52,261 nt of DNA, taken from assembly GCF_004766315.1 (NCBI RefSeq), contig NZ_PVSN01000007.1, positions 1-52,261 on the forward strand. The letters run 5' to 3'. The first letter of the stretch is position 1. The number at the start of each line of letters is the position of its first letter. The notes under the pieces were generated by a model. That model was given only the letters and a program-made list of their open reading frames with translations, searched no databases and had not been told where the DNA came from. The position numbers were made by a program, and so were the translations under genes. Source of the stretch: Weissella confusa (GTDB taxonomy: Bacteria; Bacillota; Bacilli; Lactobacillales; Lactobacillaceae). Positions 17,637-24,974 of the stretch are shown one piece after another.

Positions 17637-20216
17637 ATGAAAAAGCATCGTTCATTACTATTAATGGGGACGTTGATTGCACCGATTTTGCTAACGACTG
17701 GGGATGCGTTGGCAAAATCAGGCATCAACAATGAGCCAAAGAACACAAGCGTTGTGATTCACGCTATTACAGATGTGAGTGATACTGATCCAGGCAATGC
17801 ACCAGAGTTGTGGGGTTCAGGTGAAGAAAAGGATATGAAGACGTTGCAAGATGCCGAGCCTGATACGACTTGGGAGACGACAACTGGCGCAACGTTTACG
17901 GCTTACGAGCTGCCAGCTGGGGTTGTCACATACCCTAAGACTGACGGTATTCCAAAGATTGCCACGACTAAGATTAAGGGCATTGACTGGACAAAGCTGT
18001 TGAAGGTTGTTGATGTGCCATCAGGTGTTGCCACGACTAACTTGGGTAACAAAAATGTGTTGGATAAGACCGTCGAAGTGGTTGATCGCGACCAATTCGT
18101 GAAGGCTGTGAAGGACGCTGGTTTGGCAACTAAGACAACGAAGGCGACTGATGGCGAAGGTGAAACAACTGTTACGTTGCCAAACGGACAATGGGTGATC
18201 ACGCAAGATTCTGATGCCACTGGTACAGATGAAGCGATGCCAATCTTCTTGGATTTGCCAATGGGTAAGTCAAATGCAACCAAGACTGATTACTGGTATG
18301 ACACACAATCACCTTTGCACGTTTACACAAAGCAATACAAGACGGCTTCCGTAACGATTAAGAAGACTGATGCGGAAACGAAGAAGGTCTTGGGCGGTGC
18401 GCAAATTTTGCTGGCACCAGCTTCAGTACAAGATAAGTTGAACGAAGTGTTGCCACAATTGATTAAGGATATTGAAAAGACACCAACGAAGGCCGACGCA
18501 TTGGTCGCTGCTGCGTTGGGCTTGACGTCAGATCAATTCTCAATTGAAGCAACTGATAAGAATGGACAAGTTGTCTTTGATGCGAACAAGGGTATCGCTA
18601 TCTCAAAGGGACAACAATACGTGATTGCCGAATTGATGGCCCCTAAGGGTTACTTGACGGATCTACAAGTAACGGTCGTAACGGCTGAACAAGATAGCGA
18701 AAACGCTGCGAAGTTGGTCAACTACGATGAGTTGCAAGTGGACAAGGCCATCACGGTTGATAACCAAACATTCGGTGCCAATGAAAAGGGTACTGGTGAT
18801 GACAAGGAAGGTATCGCCCGTGGACAAAAGTTTACTTGGGATATCACGTCTGAATTAAACAAGAACATTGCTGACTACACGAGCTACAAGTTGACTGATG
18901 AAATGCCATATCAAGTGAACTGGATGTCAATGGACTTAGCATTGACGTACACGCAAAATGGCGAGGAAAAGTCAGTGCCATTGTCACAAGTGGTCAACGG
19001 TTTGTACCCAGTGAACCACGCAACTGACAAGTCATTGATTGACGAGGGTGTGACTGGACAAGGTCTAGGCTTCACGACTGATCAAAATGGGTCAACGTTG
19101 AATGACAAGACGATTGCTTACGATGCTGCGACTGCTCCAAAGGTAACTGGCTTGGCCGATGGCTTTGATTCATCAGCCTTCAACTTGTTCGGACATGAGA
19201 GTACGTACACATTCGTTGGACAAGGTGATTCAGCTAACCCAGCCCGTGTCGTTGACTGGACGAAGCCAGTTGAAAACGGTGAAATCGTGTTGGATATGAC
19301 GGCTTCAGGGCGCCAAGCAATGGGTGCCTTGATTGAAAAGTTATTGGCTGAAGGTGCTGATGATGGTTCATGGAACTTGAGCTGGAAGATCAACTCAGCT
19401 GGTAACACGGCGTTGCAAGCGGATCACTTGGTCAACCAGATTGATTTGGATTACAACACGAAGTATGACGGCGGATCAGACGACGATAAGACACACACAT
19501 TCACAGCTGGATGGGAAATCATCAAGACGGATGGCGACGTCAAGACTGACGCCAATGGTAACATCACCAACGGGTTGGCTGGCGCCGGATTCGACTTGGG
19601 ACTTAAGGTAACATCAACGAACATTGATGAAGTTATCGCTGAGATGTATTCAGCAAAGCGTTTCCCGAACATGAAGCGTACAGCCTCAGAACAAGATATC
19701 CAACAACTGCGTGACGATGTGAAGGCTGGCAAGACGCGCTGGGTATACTTCATGCACGAAGATGTGAAGATGGGTGAGCCAATGGCATCAATGCACTCAA
19801 ATGCATCTGACCCAATGGGTGACGTGTTGTGGACTGTTCGTGAAGACAACGCCACGACCCACTACTCAGGTCCTGACGGATACTTGCAATACTGTGGTTT
19901 GGCCGGCGGTGATTATCAATTGATTGAGCGTGAAGCACCATCAGGCTACAAGTTGATGACGGAACCACACTACTTCACGTTGTCAAACACACAATCAGGT
20001 AAGATTAACGGGGCTGCAACGGCTGATGACATCACGGTGGCTAACTACCGTGAGCAACCAGCCCAACCAGTAACGCCACAAATTAACGATACGCCAACGC
20101 ACGCTGGCGGTATCTTGCCATACACGGCAACGGCCCTTGGTGGTTTGTTGACGTTGCTAGGATTGGCAGGTTTGATTGCGCTCTTCAAGAAGCGCCGTGC
20201 ACAAAACAACGACTAA
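17637..20216 (+). CDS. Pilin 3, probable basal pilin with LPYTA sorting signal
   Basis: This fimbrial subunit of 859 residues has a signal peptide of about 27 residues, an N-terminal pilin domain (TSVVIHAITDV...GATFTAYELPAG), and a prealbumin-like domain with VTIKKTDAETKKVLGGAQILL. An isopeptide-type domain (VDKAITVDNQ...RGQKFTWDITSELN) and a SpaA-like C-terminal domain with QYCGLAGG and E-box QLIEREAPSGY follow. Where pilins 1 and 2 have YPK it has HVYTKQ, so the proline of the pilin motif is absent although K232 is kept. The sorting signal is GGILPYTA, unlike the FPxVGG type of the others, and is preceded by a Pro-rich linker (PAQPVTPQ). In SpaA-type pili the base subunit goes to the housekeeping sortase through a different signal, so I infer the base role. 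Only a weak hairpin separates it from the sortase gene. Confidence 0.87.
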   Translation: MKKHRSLLLMGTLIAPILLTTGDALAKSGINNEPKNTSVVIHAITDVSDTDPGNAPELWGSGEEKDMKTLQDAEPDTTWETTTGATFTAYELPAGVVTYPKTDGIPKIATTKIKGIDWTKLLKVVDVPSGVATTNLGNKNVLDKTVEVVDRDQFVKAVKDAGLATKTTKATDGEGETTVTLPNGQWVITQDSDATGTDEAMPIFLDLPMGKSNATKTDYWYDTQSPLHVYTKQYKTASVTIKKTDAETKKVLGGAQILLAPASVQDKLNEVLPQLIKDIEKTPTKADALVAAALGLTSDQFSIEATDKNGQVVFDANKGIAISKGQQYVIAELMAPKGYLTDLQVTVVTAEQDSENAAKLVNYDELQVDKAITVDNQTFGANEKGTGDDKEGIARGQKFTWDITSELNKNIADYTSYKLTDEMPYQVNWMSMDLALTYTQNGEEKSVPLSQVVNGLYPVNHATDKSLIDEGVTGQGLGFTTDQNGSTLNDKTIAYDAATAPKVTGLADGFDSSAFNLFGHESTYTFVGQGDSANPARVVDWTKPVENGEIVLDMTASGRQAMGALIEKLLAEGADDGSWNLSWKINSAGNTALQADHLVNQIDLDYNTKYDGGSDDDKTHTFTAGWEIIKTDGDVKTDANGNITNGLAGAGFDLGLKVTSTNIDEVIAEMYSAKRFPNMKRTASEQDIQQLRDDVKAGKTRWVYFMHEDVKMGEPMASMHSNASDPMGDVLWTVREDNATTHYSGPDGYLQYCGLAGGDYQLIEREAPSGYKLMTEPHYFTLSNTQSGKINGAATADDITVANYREQPAQPVTPQINDTPTHAGGILPYTATALGGLLTLLGLAGLIALFKKRRAQNND

Positions 20217-20230
20217 TTTCGATTAGTCTG

Positions 20231-20250
20231 CTCGCCGGGTGATCGGCGGG
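20231..20250 (+). terminator. Weak hairpin between pilin 3 and sortase
   Basis: CGCCG and CGGCG with a small loop make a short GC-rich stem with no T tract. It is more likely a processing site or attenuator than a full stop, leaving pilin 3 and sortase on one transcript. Confidence 0.4.
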
Positions 20251-20285
20251 GTACATATTTAGCTGTTAACTCGGGGGAGAAAAGA

Positions 20286-21182
20286 ATGGCAAAAAAGAAA
20301 AAGAAATTTATGGCCGGGGCCAGTTGGTCTACCTGGATTCTATTTATTGTGGGATTGAGCATTTTCTCATATCCGATTGTGACGCAAGCTTATGAAGCAA
20401 CTCACCAATCAGGAATGGTGAAACAATATCAATCAACGGCTGCGCAGATGAATGCCAATGAAAAGGCAAAGTTGCAGGCAGAAGCTGATAAGCGTAACGA
20501 GGAGATTAAGAAGAAGGCGCAAAGCACAAATGGTGATACGGATCCGGACGTGGTGAAGGCGATGATTGAGCTGAACCAAAAGAAGGATTTGGAGACAGGT
20601 AAGAACTCTTCTTTGACGAAGATTGCCGGTAAGCCATTGGGTGTTTTGTCGATTCCTGAAATTGGTGGGTTGCGTTTGCCAATCTACAACTCCGTGAAGG
20701 AAAAGGTGTTGCGTACGGGTGCCGGTATTGTGCCAGGTACGTCATTGCCACAAGCCAATAAGGAAGGGTTGCACACGGCTATCATGGCGCACTCAGGTTT
20801 ACCAACGTCAAAGTTGTTCACGGACTTGGGTAAGATGAAGAAGGGCGACAAGTTCTACATCGAAGCGCTTGGAAGCAAGACGATGACGTACAAGGTTGTC
20901 GAGATTCGTGTGATGAAGCCAGATAAGATGCAGAACGCCTTTAAGTTGAACCCAAAGGAAAACTTGGTGACATTGGTAAGTTGTACGCCAGTTGGGGTTA
21001 ACTCACACCGTTTGTTGGTGACTGGTAAGCAAGTGCCGGGTGATACGTTGCCATCAGGAACGCTACGTTCAGAGTTCTTGTGGTTCGCCGGTTTGATGGT
21101 CGTTGTGGCCACAATTATTGGTGTCTTGATTCGTAAGATTATCCGCATCAAGCAAGCCAAGATGGCTTTGGCTGGTAAGTAG
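20286..21182 (+). CDS. srtC: Class C (pilin-polymerising) sortase
   Basis: This membrane transpeptidase of 298 residues cleaves pilin sorting signals and joins the product to the lysine of the next pilin. The catalytic triad is visible: H169 in MAHSGLP, C233 in TLVSCTP and R242 in NSHRLLVTG. It has an N-terminal membrane segment (about 16-36) and a C-terminal one (about 264-285) with a basic tail, the two-anchor layout of class C. A charged helical linker (about 55-105) contains TDPD, a possible lid motif, but without the aromatic residue of the common DPW/DPF lid. GGGGGAG precedes the start. Context and matched unusual substrates suggest a specificity pocket that accepts valine at the fourth motif position. 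Confidence 0.93.
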   Translation: MAKKKKKFMAGASWSTWILFIVGLSIFSYPIVTQAYEATHQSGMVKQYQSTAAQMNANEKAKLQAEADKRNEEIKKKAQSTNGDTDPDVVKAMIELNQKKDLETGKNSSLTKIAGKPLGVLSIPEIGGLRLPIYNSVKEKVLRTGAGIVPGTSLPQANKEGLHTAIMAHSGLPTSKLFTDLGKMKKGDKFYIEALGSKTMTYKVVEIRVMKPDKMQNAFKLNPKENLVTLVSCTPVGVNSHRLLVTGKQVPGDTLPSGTLRSEFLWFAGLMVVVATIIGVLIRKIIRIKQAKMALAGK

Positions 21183-21221
21183 TTTCATTGCTATAGATAT
21201 GTTATCCTGAAGATACTGATT

Positions 21222-21253
21222 GGAGTACCGCAACTGCGGTGCTCCTTTTGTTG
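21222..21253 (+). terminator. Terminator of the pilin 3-sortase transcript
   Basis: GGAGTACCGCA pairs with TGCGGTGCTCC and is followed by TTTTGTTG. Confidence 0.85.
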
Positions 21254-21298
21254 TTTAGGGGAGAAATGTAACAGTGTTGACTGTTCCGGGAGGCAACC

Positions 21299-21649
21299 AT
21301 GGATCGATATGTGACGAAGCAGGAGTTTGATAATTTTAAGGAGCAAGACTTTAAGCCGCTAGCGCGAGAAGTGACGGACCTGACCAAGGATGTTACGATG
21401 TTGCAGGGGAAGGTGAATGTACTTGATGTGAAGGTTGATCATTTGGGTACGCGATTGGATAAGTTGGAAGGACACATCGAAAGTTTACCAACAAACGCTG
21501 ATGTGAAAGTGATTGTGCAAGAAGGAATTGATAAGGCATTTGATCGATACTCAAAGAAGATGGTACTTAATATTTCAGTCGTCTCAGCCGTAATGGGATT
21601 GGTGTGCACGATGATATCGACATTCATGCAAATGTATTTCGCACGATAA
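21299..21649 (+). CDS. Coiled-coil protein with C-terminal membrane anchor
   Basis: I cannot assign a function to this 116-residue protein. Residues about 20-65 carry heptad-like spacing of Leu and Val (LTKDVTMLQGKVNVLDVKVDH), consistent with a coiled coil. A single hydrophobic segment (about 92-113) ends the protein with a two-residue tail. Similar tail-anchored coiled coils occur in phage XhlA-like proteins and in bacterial proteins of unknown role. GGGAGG precedes ATG 21299. It stands alone between terminated units, directly after the pilus cluster. Confidence 0.6.
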   Translation: MDRYVTKQEFDNFKEQDFKPLAREVTDLTKDVTMLQGKVNVLDVKVDHLGTRLDKLEGHIESLPTNADVKVIVQEGIDKAFDRYSKKMVLNISVVSAVMGLVCTMISTFMQMYFAR

Positions 21650-21725
21650 CATCCGCATATCCTTCGGGCTTATTTCATGGTTCAGTGTTAGAATAGTGAG
21701 AAATAATAAGAACGAGGTAATGCAC

Positions 21726-23618
21726 ATGGCAACACGAGTACAAGATGATTTCTATGATGCAATCAACGAGGAATGGGAAGCGCAAGCGGTGATTCCTGCG
21801 GACAAATCACGAACGGGTGGCTTCAGCGATTTGGCTGACGAAATTGAAGAGATGATGTTGGAAACGACTGATGCTTGGATGGACGGCAAGGATGCACCAA
21901 CTGATGACATTTTGACGAACTTCATTAAGTTCCACCGTTTGACGTCAGATTGGGAGACCCGTGATGCGTTGGGCACAGAGCCGGTTAAGCCATTGATTGC
22001 GCGCTACCAAGCGTTTGAATCATTTGCGGACTTCAAGAACCACATTATTGAATTGGAAAAGGAAGGTTTGCCAAACGCCTTTCCAATCGGTATTGCGCCC
22101 GACTTCAAGGATGCGCGTACGAATGTCTTGTGGGCCGATGCATTGGGCACGATTTTGCCAGATACGACTTACTATGCTGAAGATCACGAGCAAGGTAAGG
22201 AATTGTTGGCCAAGTGGCGAGCAGCGCAAGAAGACTTGTTGCCAAAGTTTGGTTTCTCAGCTGATGAAATCAAGGACTTGTTGGACAAGTACATTGCTTA
22301 TGACGCCCGTATTGCCAAGGTTGTCTTGAGCCAAGAAGAATCTGCCGAATACGCTAAGTTGTACCACCCATACAAGTGGGCCGACTTCACGGCGTTGACG
22401 CAATTGCCAATGGACGATGTGTTGCAAGCAATGACTGGTCAGACGCCGGACATGATTGTTGTGCCAGAAGAGCGTTTCTGGGCTGCATCAGATCAATTCT
22501 TCTCTGAAGAAGCTTGGCCATTGTTGCAAGCAACGTTGATTGTTGGTATCGCCAACGCCTTTACGAGCTACCTATCAGACGAGATTCGTGTCTTGGGTGG
22601 TGGGTACGGCCGTGCGTTGTCAGGAACGCCAGAAGCGTTGAACAAGCAAAAGGCTGCTTACTACTTGGCTGCCGGACCATACACGCAAGCGCTTGGTTTG
22701 TGGTATGCCGGTGAGAAGTTCTCTGAAGCAGCTAAGCAAGACGTCGAGCAAAAGGTTGCGACGATGATTGACGTCTACAAGCAACGTTTGCAATCAGCTG
22801 ACTGGCTACAACAAGCCACGCGTGATAAGGCCGTGGTGAAGTTGGATGCGATTGTGCCACATATTGGTTACCCAGAAAAGTTTCCTGACCGCTACAAGGA
22901 TAAGATTGTGGACGACGGGGCTGATTTGTTTGAGACGGCTGAAAAGTTCCGTGCCCAAGCGGTGGCGTACCAATGGTCAAAGTGGAACCAACCCGTTGAC
23001 CGTGAAGAGTGGCACATGCCAGCTCACATGGTGAATGCTTACTACGATCCACAACAAAACCAAATTGTGTTCCCAGCGGCTATTTTGCAAGCGCCATTCT
23101 ACAGCTTGGACCAATCTTCATCAGCGAACTACGGTGGTATTGGTGCAGTTATCGCGCACGAAATTTCACACGCCTTTGACACAAACGGTGCGTCATTTGA
23201 TGAAAATGGTAGCTTGAACGACTGGTGGACGGAAGAAGACTATGAAGCCTTCAAGGAGCGTACGCAAAAGGTTGTGGATGAGTTCGACGGCTTGGATTCA
23301 TATGGTGCCAAGGTTAATGGTAAGTTAACGGTTTCTGAAAACGTGGCTGACTTGGGCGGTGTGGCTGCTGCTTTGGCTGCCGCAAAGCGCGATGATGATT
23401 TCTCAGCGAAGGACTTCTTTGAGAGCTGGGCAACTATCTGGCGTCAAAAGGCCCGTCCAGAAATCATGCAATTGTTGGCTGCCTCAGACGTCCACGGACC
23501 AGCTAAGTTCCGTGTTAACGTGACGGTTTCTAACTTCGATGACTTCTACACGACATTTGATGTGCAACCATCTGACAAGATGTACCGCGCGCCAGAAGAC
23601 CGTGTGATGATCTGGTAA
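21726..23618 (+). CDS. pepO: M13-family oligoendopeptidase PepO
   Basis: This zinc endopeptidase of 630 residues, neprilysin type, degrades oligopeptides in the cytoplasm of lactic acid bacteria. The zinc site is HEISH at about 478-482, followed by AFDTNGASFDENGS, and the third ligand lies in ENVADLGG, the family ExxxD motif. NAYYDPQQNQIVFPAAILQ before the zinc site is the conserved substrate-binding block, and the C-terminus W keeps the family ending. There is no signal peptide. ATG 21726 is chosen because GAGG at 21714-21717 is too near ATG 21720 and 21696 has no ribosome site. It would feed the amino acid supply of an auxotrophic organism. Confidence 0.94.
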   Translation: MATRVQDDFYDAINEEWEAQAVIPADKSRTGGFSDLADEIEEMMLETTDAWMDGKDAPTDDILTNFIKFHRLTSDWETRDALGTEPVKPLIARYQAFESFADFKNHIIELEKEGLPNAFPIGIAPDFKDARTNVLWADALGTILPDTTYYAEDHEQGKELLAKWRAAQEDLLPKFGFSADEIKDLLDKYIAYDARIAKVVLSQEESAEYAKLYHPYKWADFTALTQLPMDDVLQAMTGQTPDMIVVPEERFWAASDQFFSEEAWPLLQATLIVGIANAFTSYLSDEIRVLGGGYGRALSGTPEALNKQKAAYYLAAGPYTQALGLWYAGEKFSEAAKQDVEQKVATMIDVYKQRLQSADWLQQATRDKAVVKLDAIVPHIGYPEKFPDRYKDKIVDDGADLFETAEKFRAQAVAYQWSKWNQPVDREEWHMPAHMVNAYYDPQQNQIVFPAAILQAPFYSLDQSSSANYGGIGAVIAHEISHAFDTNGASFDENGSLNDWWTEEDYEAFKERTQKVVDEFDGLDSYGAKVNGKLTVSENVADLGGVAAALAAAKRDDDFSAKDFFESWATIWRQKARPEIMQLLAASDVHGPAKFRVNVTVSNFDDFYTTFDVQPSDKMYRAPEDRVMIW

Positions 23619-23626
23619 TGATTATG

Positions 23627-23675
23627 AAAAAACCGAATTCGACTTTGCCCAAGTGGCAGGTCGAATTCGGTTTTT
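23627..23675. terminator. Bidirectional terminator after pepO
   Basis: AACCGAATTCGAC pairs with GTCGAATTCGGTT and both flanks are A/T runs. Its right half is repeated at 24804-24829. Confidence 0.9.
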
Positions 23676-23718
23676 AATTTATCGCGATTAGGTATAATAA
23701 CCGTATGGAGGTGGAATT

Positions 23719-24144
23719 ATGACACCAAATGAAAAAGCAAAAAACATTATTCACTCAGCATCAGGCGCAGCTGGTGCGGTGGCCTTGTCACCAATTCCGT
23801 TCACGGATGCGACGTTGCTTGTGCCGATTCAAGTCACGATGATTACGTCTTTGTTCAAGGCGTATGATCAAAAGGTGATGGAAGGTGCTGTACGTGGGGC
23901 TGTCTGGGCAGTCGCTGCGACGTCATTTGGTCGTGGCGTCGTGGGGAACGCGTTGAAGTTTATCCCTGGTATCGGCACGACAACCGGTGCAGCAATCTCA
24001 ATGGCGACAGCGGTCGGATTAACCGAAGCAATCGGCTGGGCCATTGTGAACGAACTGGAATCAGGCGAAAAGGTAACGCCGGGTGATATCACGAGTATCA
24101 TTATGAAGGCGGCCAAGACATTTAAGTTACCGAAGAAACAATAG
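23719..24144 (+). CDS. DUF697-like small membrane protein
   Basis: The 141-residue protein has a Gly/Ala-rich, membrane-seeking core (SASGAAGAVALSPIPFTDATLLVPIQVTMI, GNALKFIPGIGTTTGAAISMATAVGLTEAIGWAI) like the DUF697 domain fused to Era-like GTPases in other proteins. Here it is free-standing, with no GTPase motif in it or beside it. A charged C-terminus (KAAKTFKLPKKQ) follows. The function is unknown; a scaffold or membrane-association role is inference. GGAGGTGG precedes the start and strong terminators flank it. Confidence 0.75.
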   Translation: MTPNEKAKNIIHSASGAAGAVALSPIPFTDATLLVPIQVTMITSLFKAYDQKVMEGAVRGAVWAVAATSFGRGVVGNALKFIPGIGTTTGAAISMATAVGLTEAIGWAIVNELESGEKVTPGDITSIIMKAAKTFKLPKKQ

Positions 24145-24154
24145 CTATAAGCAG

Positions 24155-24199
24155 AAAACAGCCCCCGCGTCGGCGATTGCCGATACGGGGGCTGTTTTG
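24155..24199. terminator. Strong terminator after the DUF697-like gene
   Basis: AAAACAGCCCCCG pairs with CGGGGGCTGTTTT, with an inner TCGGC/GCCGA stem. Confidence 0.92.
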
Positions 24200-24204
24200 T
24201 GTAG

Positions 24205-24256
24205 TGAAAAATCACGGTAACTTTGGCAGGTAACCCGTGGTCTATTCTTCATCAAC
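24205..24256 (-). terminator. Orphan copy of a minus-strand hairpin terminator (compare 24688-24735)
   Basis: On the minus strand CCACGGG pairs imperfectly with ACCGTGA and ATTTTT follows. About 50 bases match 24688-24740 at most positions (shared cores CACGG, AACTTT, CCGTGGTCTA, ATCAACA or ATCATCAA). Unlike that copy, it has no clear minus-strand promoter or partner reading frame. Confidence 0.5.
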
Positions 24257-24344
24257 ACTAGGTACATAATGATGCGTATTTATCGTAACATGGATCCTTA
24301 CGCATTCCGACCAAATTATTATTCTTTAGCAACTTTTAATTTGA

Positions 24345-24373
24345 TTGTAGTTAAAAGTTTTATAGGTTAAACT
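24345..24373 (+). promoter_or_regulatory. Candidate promoter of the small hydrophobic ORF
   Basis: TTGTAG, a 17-base spacer and TAAACT. A transcript would start near 24380 and carry a structured leader. Confidence 0.45.
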
Positions 24374-24413
24374 AAAAGACGTGGCGGGAGCCATTGCGGA
24401 GCACCGTGGGGTC

Positions 24414-24441
24414 GCACTTCTCAATTTCGAAAGAGAGGTGC
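24414..24441 (+). promoter_or_regulatory. Hairpin that sequesters the ribosome site of the small ORF
   Basis: GCACTTCTC (24414-24422) pairs with GAGAGGTGC (24433-24441), with one G-U pair. The GAGAGG in the 3' arm is the only good ribosome site for ATG 24445. Hiding it is typical of type I toxin messengers. Confidence 0.6.
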
Positions 24442-24444
24442 ATA

Positions 24445-24714
24445 ATGACGCATTTACTGGTCTTATTCCAAGATCCTTTAATTTTAATTTTGTTTGTATT
24501 CCTATTCGGAAACATTATGACGCACGTGCCGTTACATCATGCTTTGCTGCGAACAGTGGCATTATATGTTTTGGTGAGGCATCAGTTGTCATTCCCAGGA
24601 ATCCTCGTTTTCCTTTGTTACGTTGAGAGAGCTGATTTACGTCGGCTTCGAAGACGAAGACCGAGGCTGAAGATTTTTGGGCAAAAGAAAAACCACGGAA
24701 ACTTTCGCCGGTAG
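24445..24714 (+). CDS. Small hydrophobic protein, candidate type I toxin or its remnant
   Basis: This ORF of 89 codons begins MTHLLVLFQDPLILILFVFL, a single hydrophobic segment, and ends in a very basic stretch (RRLRRRRPRLK). The start lies just after a ribosome site buried in a hairpin. The stop falls inside the hairpin that ends a convergent minus-strand RNA. That layout resembles the small holin-like or Fst-type membrane toxins of Gram-positive bacteria with an antisense RNA. The protein sequence itself is not a clear member, and it is two to three times longer than such toxins, so it may be a frame-altered remnant. The call rests on layout, not homology. Confidence 0.4.
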   Translation: MTHLLVLFQDPLILILFVFLFGNIMTHVPLHHALLRTVALYVLVRHQLSFPGILVFLCYVERADLRRLRRRRPRLKIFGQKKNHGNFRR

Positions 24715-24768
24715 CCGTGGTCTAATCTTTATCATCAATAAAGTGTGACTTTGCGGTGCTCCGCCACA
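24688..24768 (-). ncRNA. Candidate antisense RNA convergent with the small hydrophobic ORF
   Basis: On the minus strand TGGCAA (24797-24802), a 17-base spacer and TATACT (24774-24779) would start an RNA near 24768. It opens with GCGGAGCACCGC, a self-complementary stretch, and ends at ACCACGG/CCGTGGT plus TTTTT near 24690. The RNA would be about 80 bases and complementary to the 3' part of the plus-strand message. GCGGAGCACC also occurs in the plus-strand leader at 24396-24405. Confidence 0.45.
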
Positions 24769-24783
24769 AATTTAGTATATAAC

Positions 24784-24826
24784 AAACCGAATTCATTTGC
24801 CACATGGCAGGTCGAATTCGGTTTTT
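24784..24826 (+). terminator. Degenerate duplicate of the pepO terminator
   Basis: ACCGAATTC pairs with GAATTCGGT, then TTTTT. The stretch at 24804-24829 is the same as 23656-23681, so this is a duplicated segment with a diverged left arm. Confidence 0.6.
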
Positions 24827-24911
24827 AATTTGCCAAAAAGCCCAACCTAGGCGGGCTTTGATAAGGAGTTTTTAAAAACGGCAAAAAATCCGTCGAAATA
24901 TTTAGGTAATT

Positions 24912-24925
24912 TGTAAGCGGTTTCA
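24912..24925. promoter_or_regulatory. Catabolite response element (cre) of the trehalose operon
   Basis: TGTAAGCGGTTTCA matches the CcpA consensus TGWNANCGNTNWCA at every fixed position. It lies 50 bases upstream of the PTS genes, fitting repression by CcpA when a better sugar is present. Confidence 0.75.
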
Positions 24926-24974
24926 ATATAACGAAATTGTCGAGTGATGACTAACTATAAGTATGGGGGATTAA

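Noticed and set aside
13660-20060. Thioester domain in the pilins because of the conserved Cys
   Set aside because: Known thioester domains have a [YFL]CW-type motif near the N-terminus and a distant conserved Gln. Here QYCG is in a C-terminal SpaA-like domain, so it is reported as a different, unexplained feature.
22020-23217. Reading frames of 60-110 codons overlapping pepO on both strands
   Set aside because: They are shadows of a strongly coding gene; none has a ribosome site or recognisable protein. The same holds for antisense frames over the pilins, adhE, xfp and the ABC genes.
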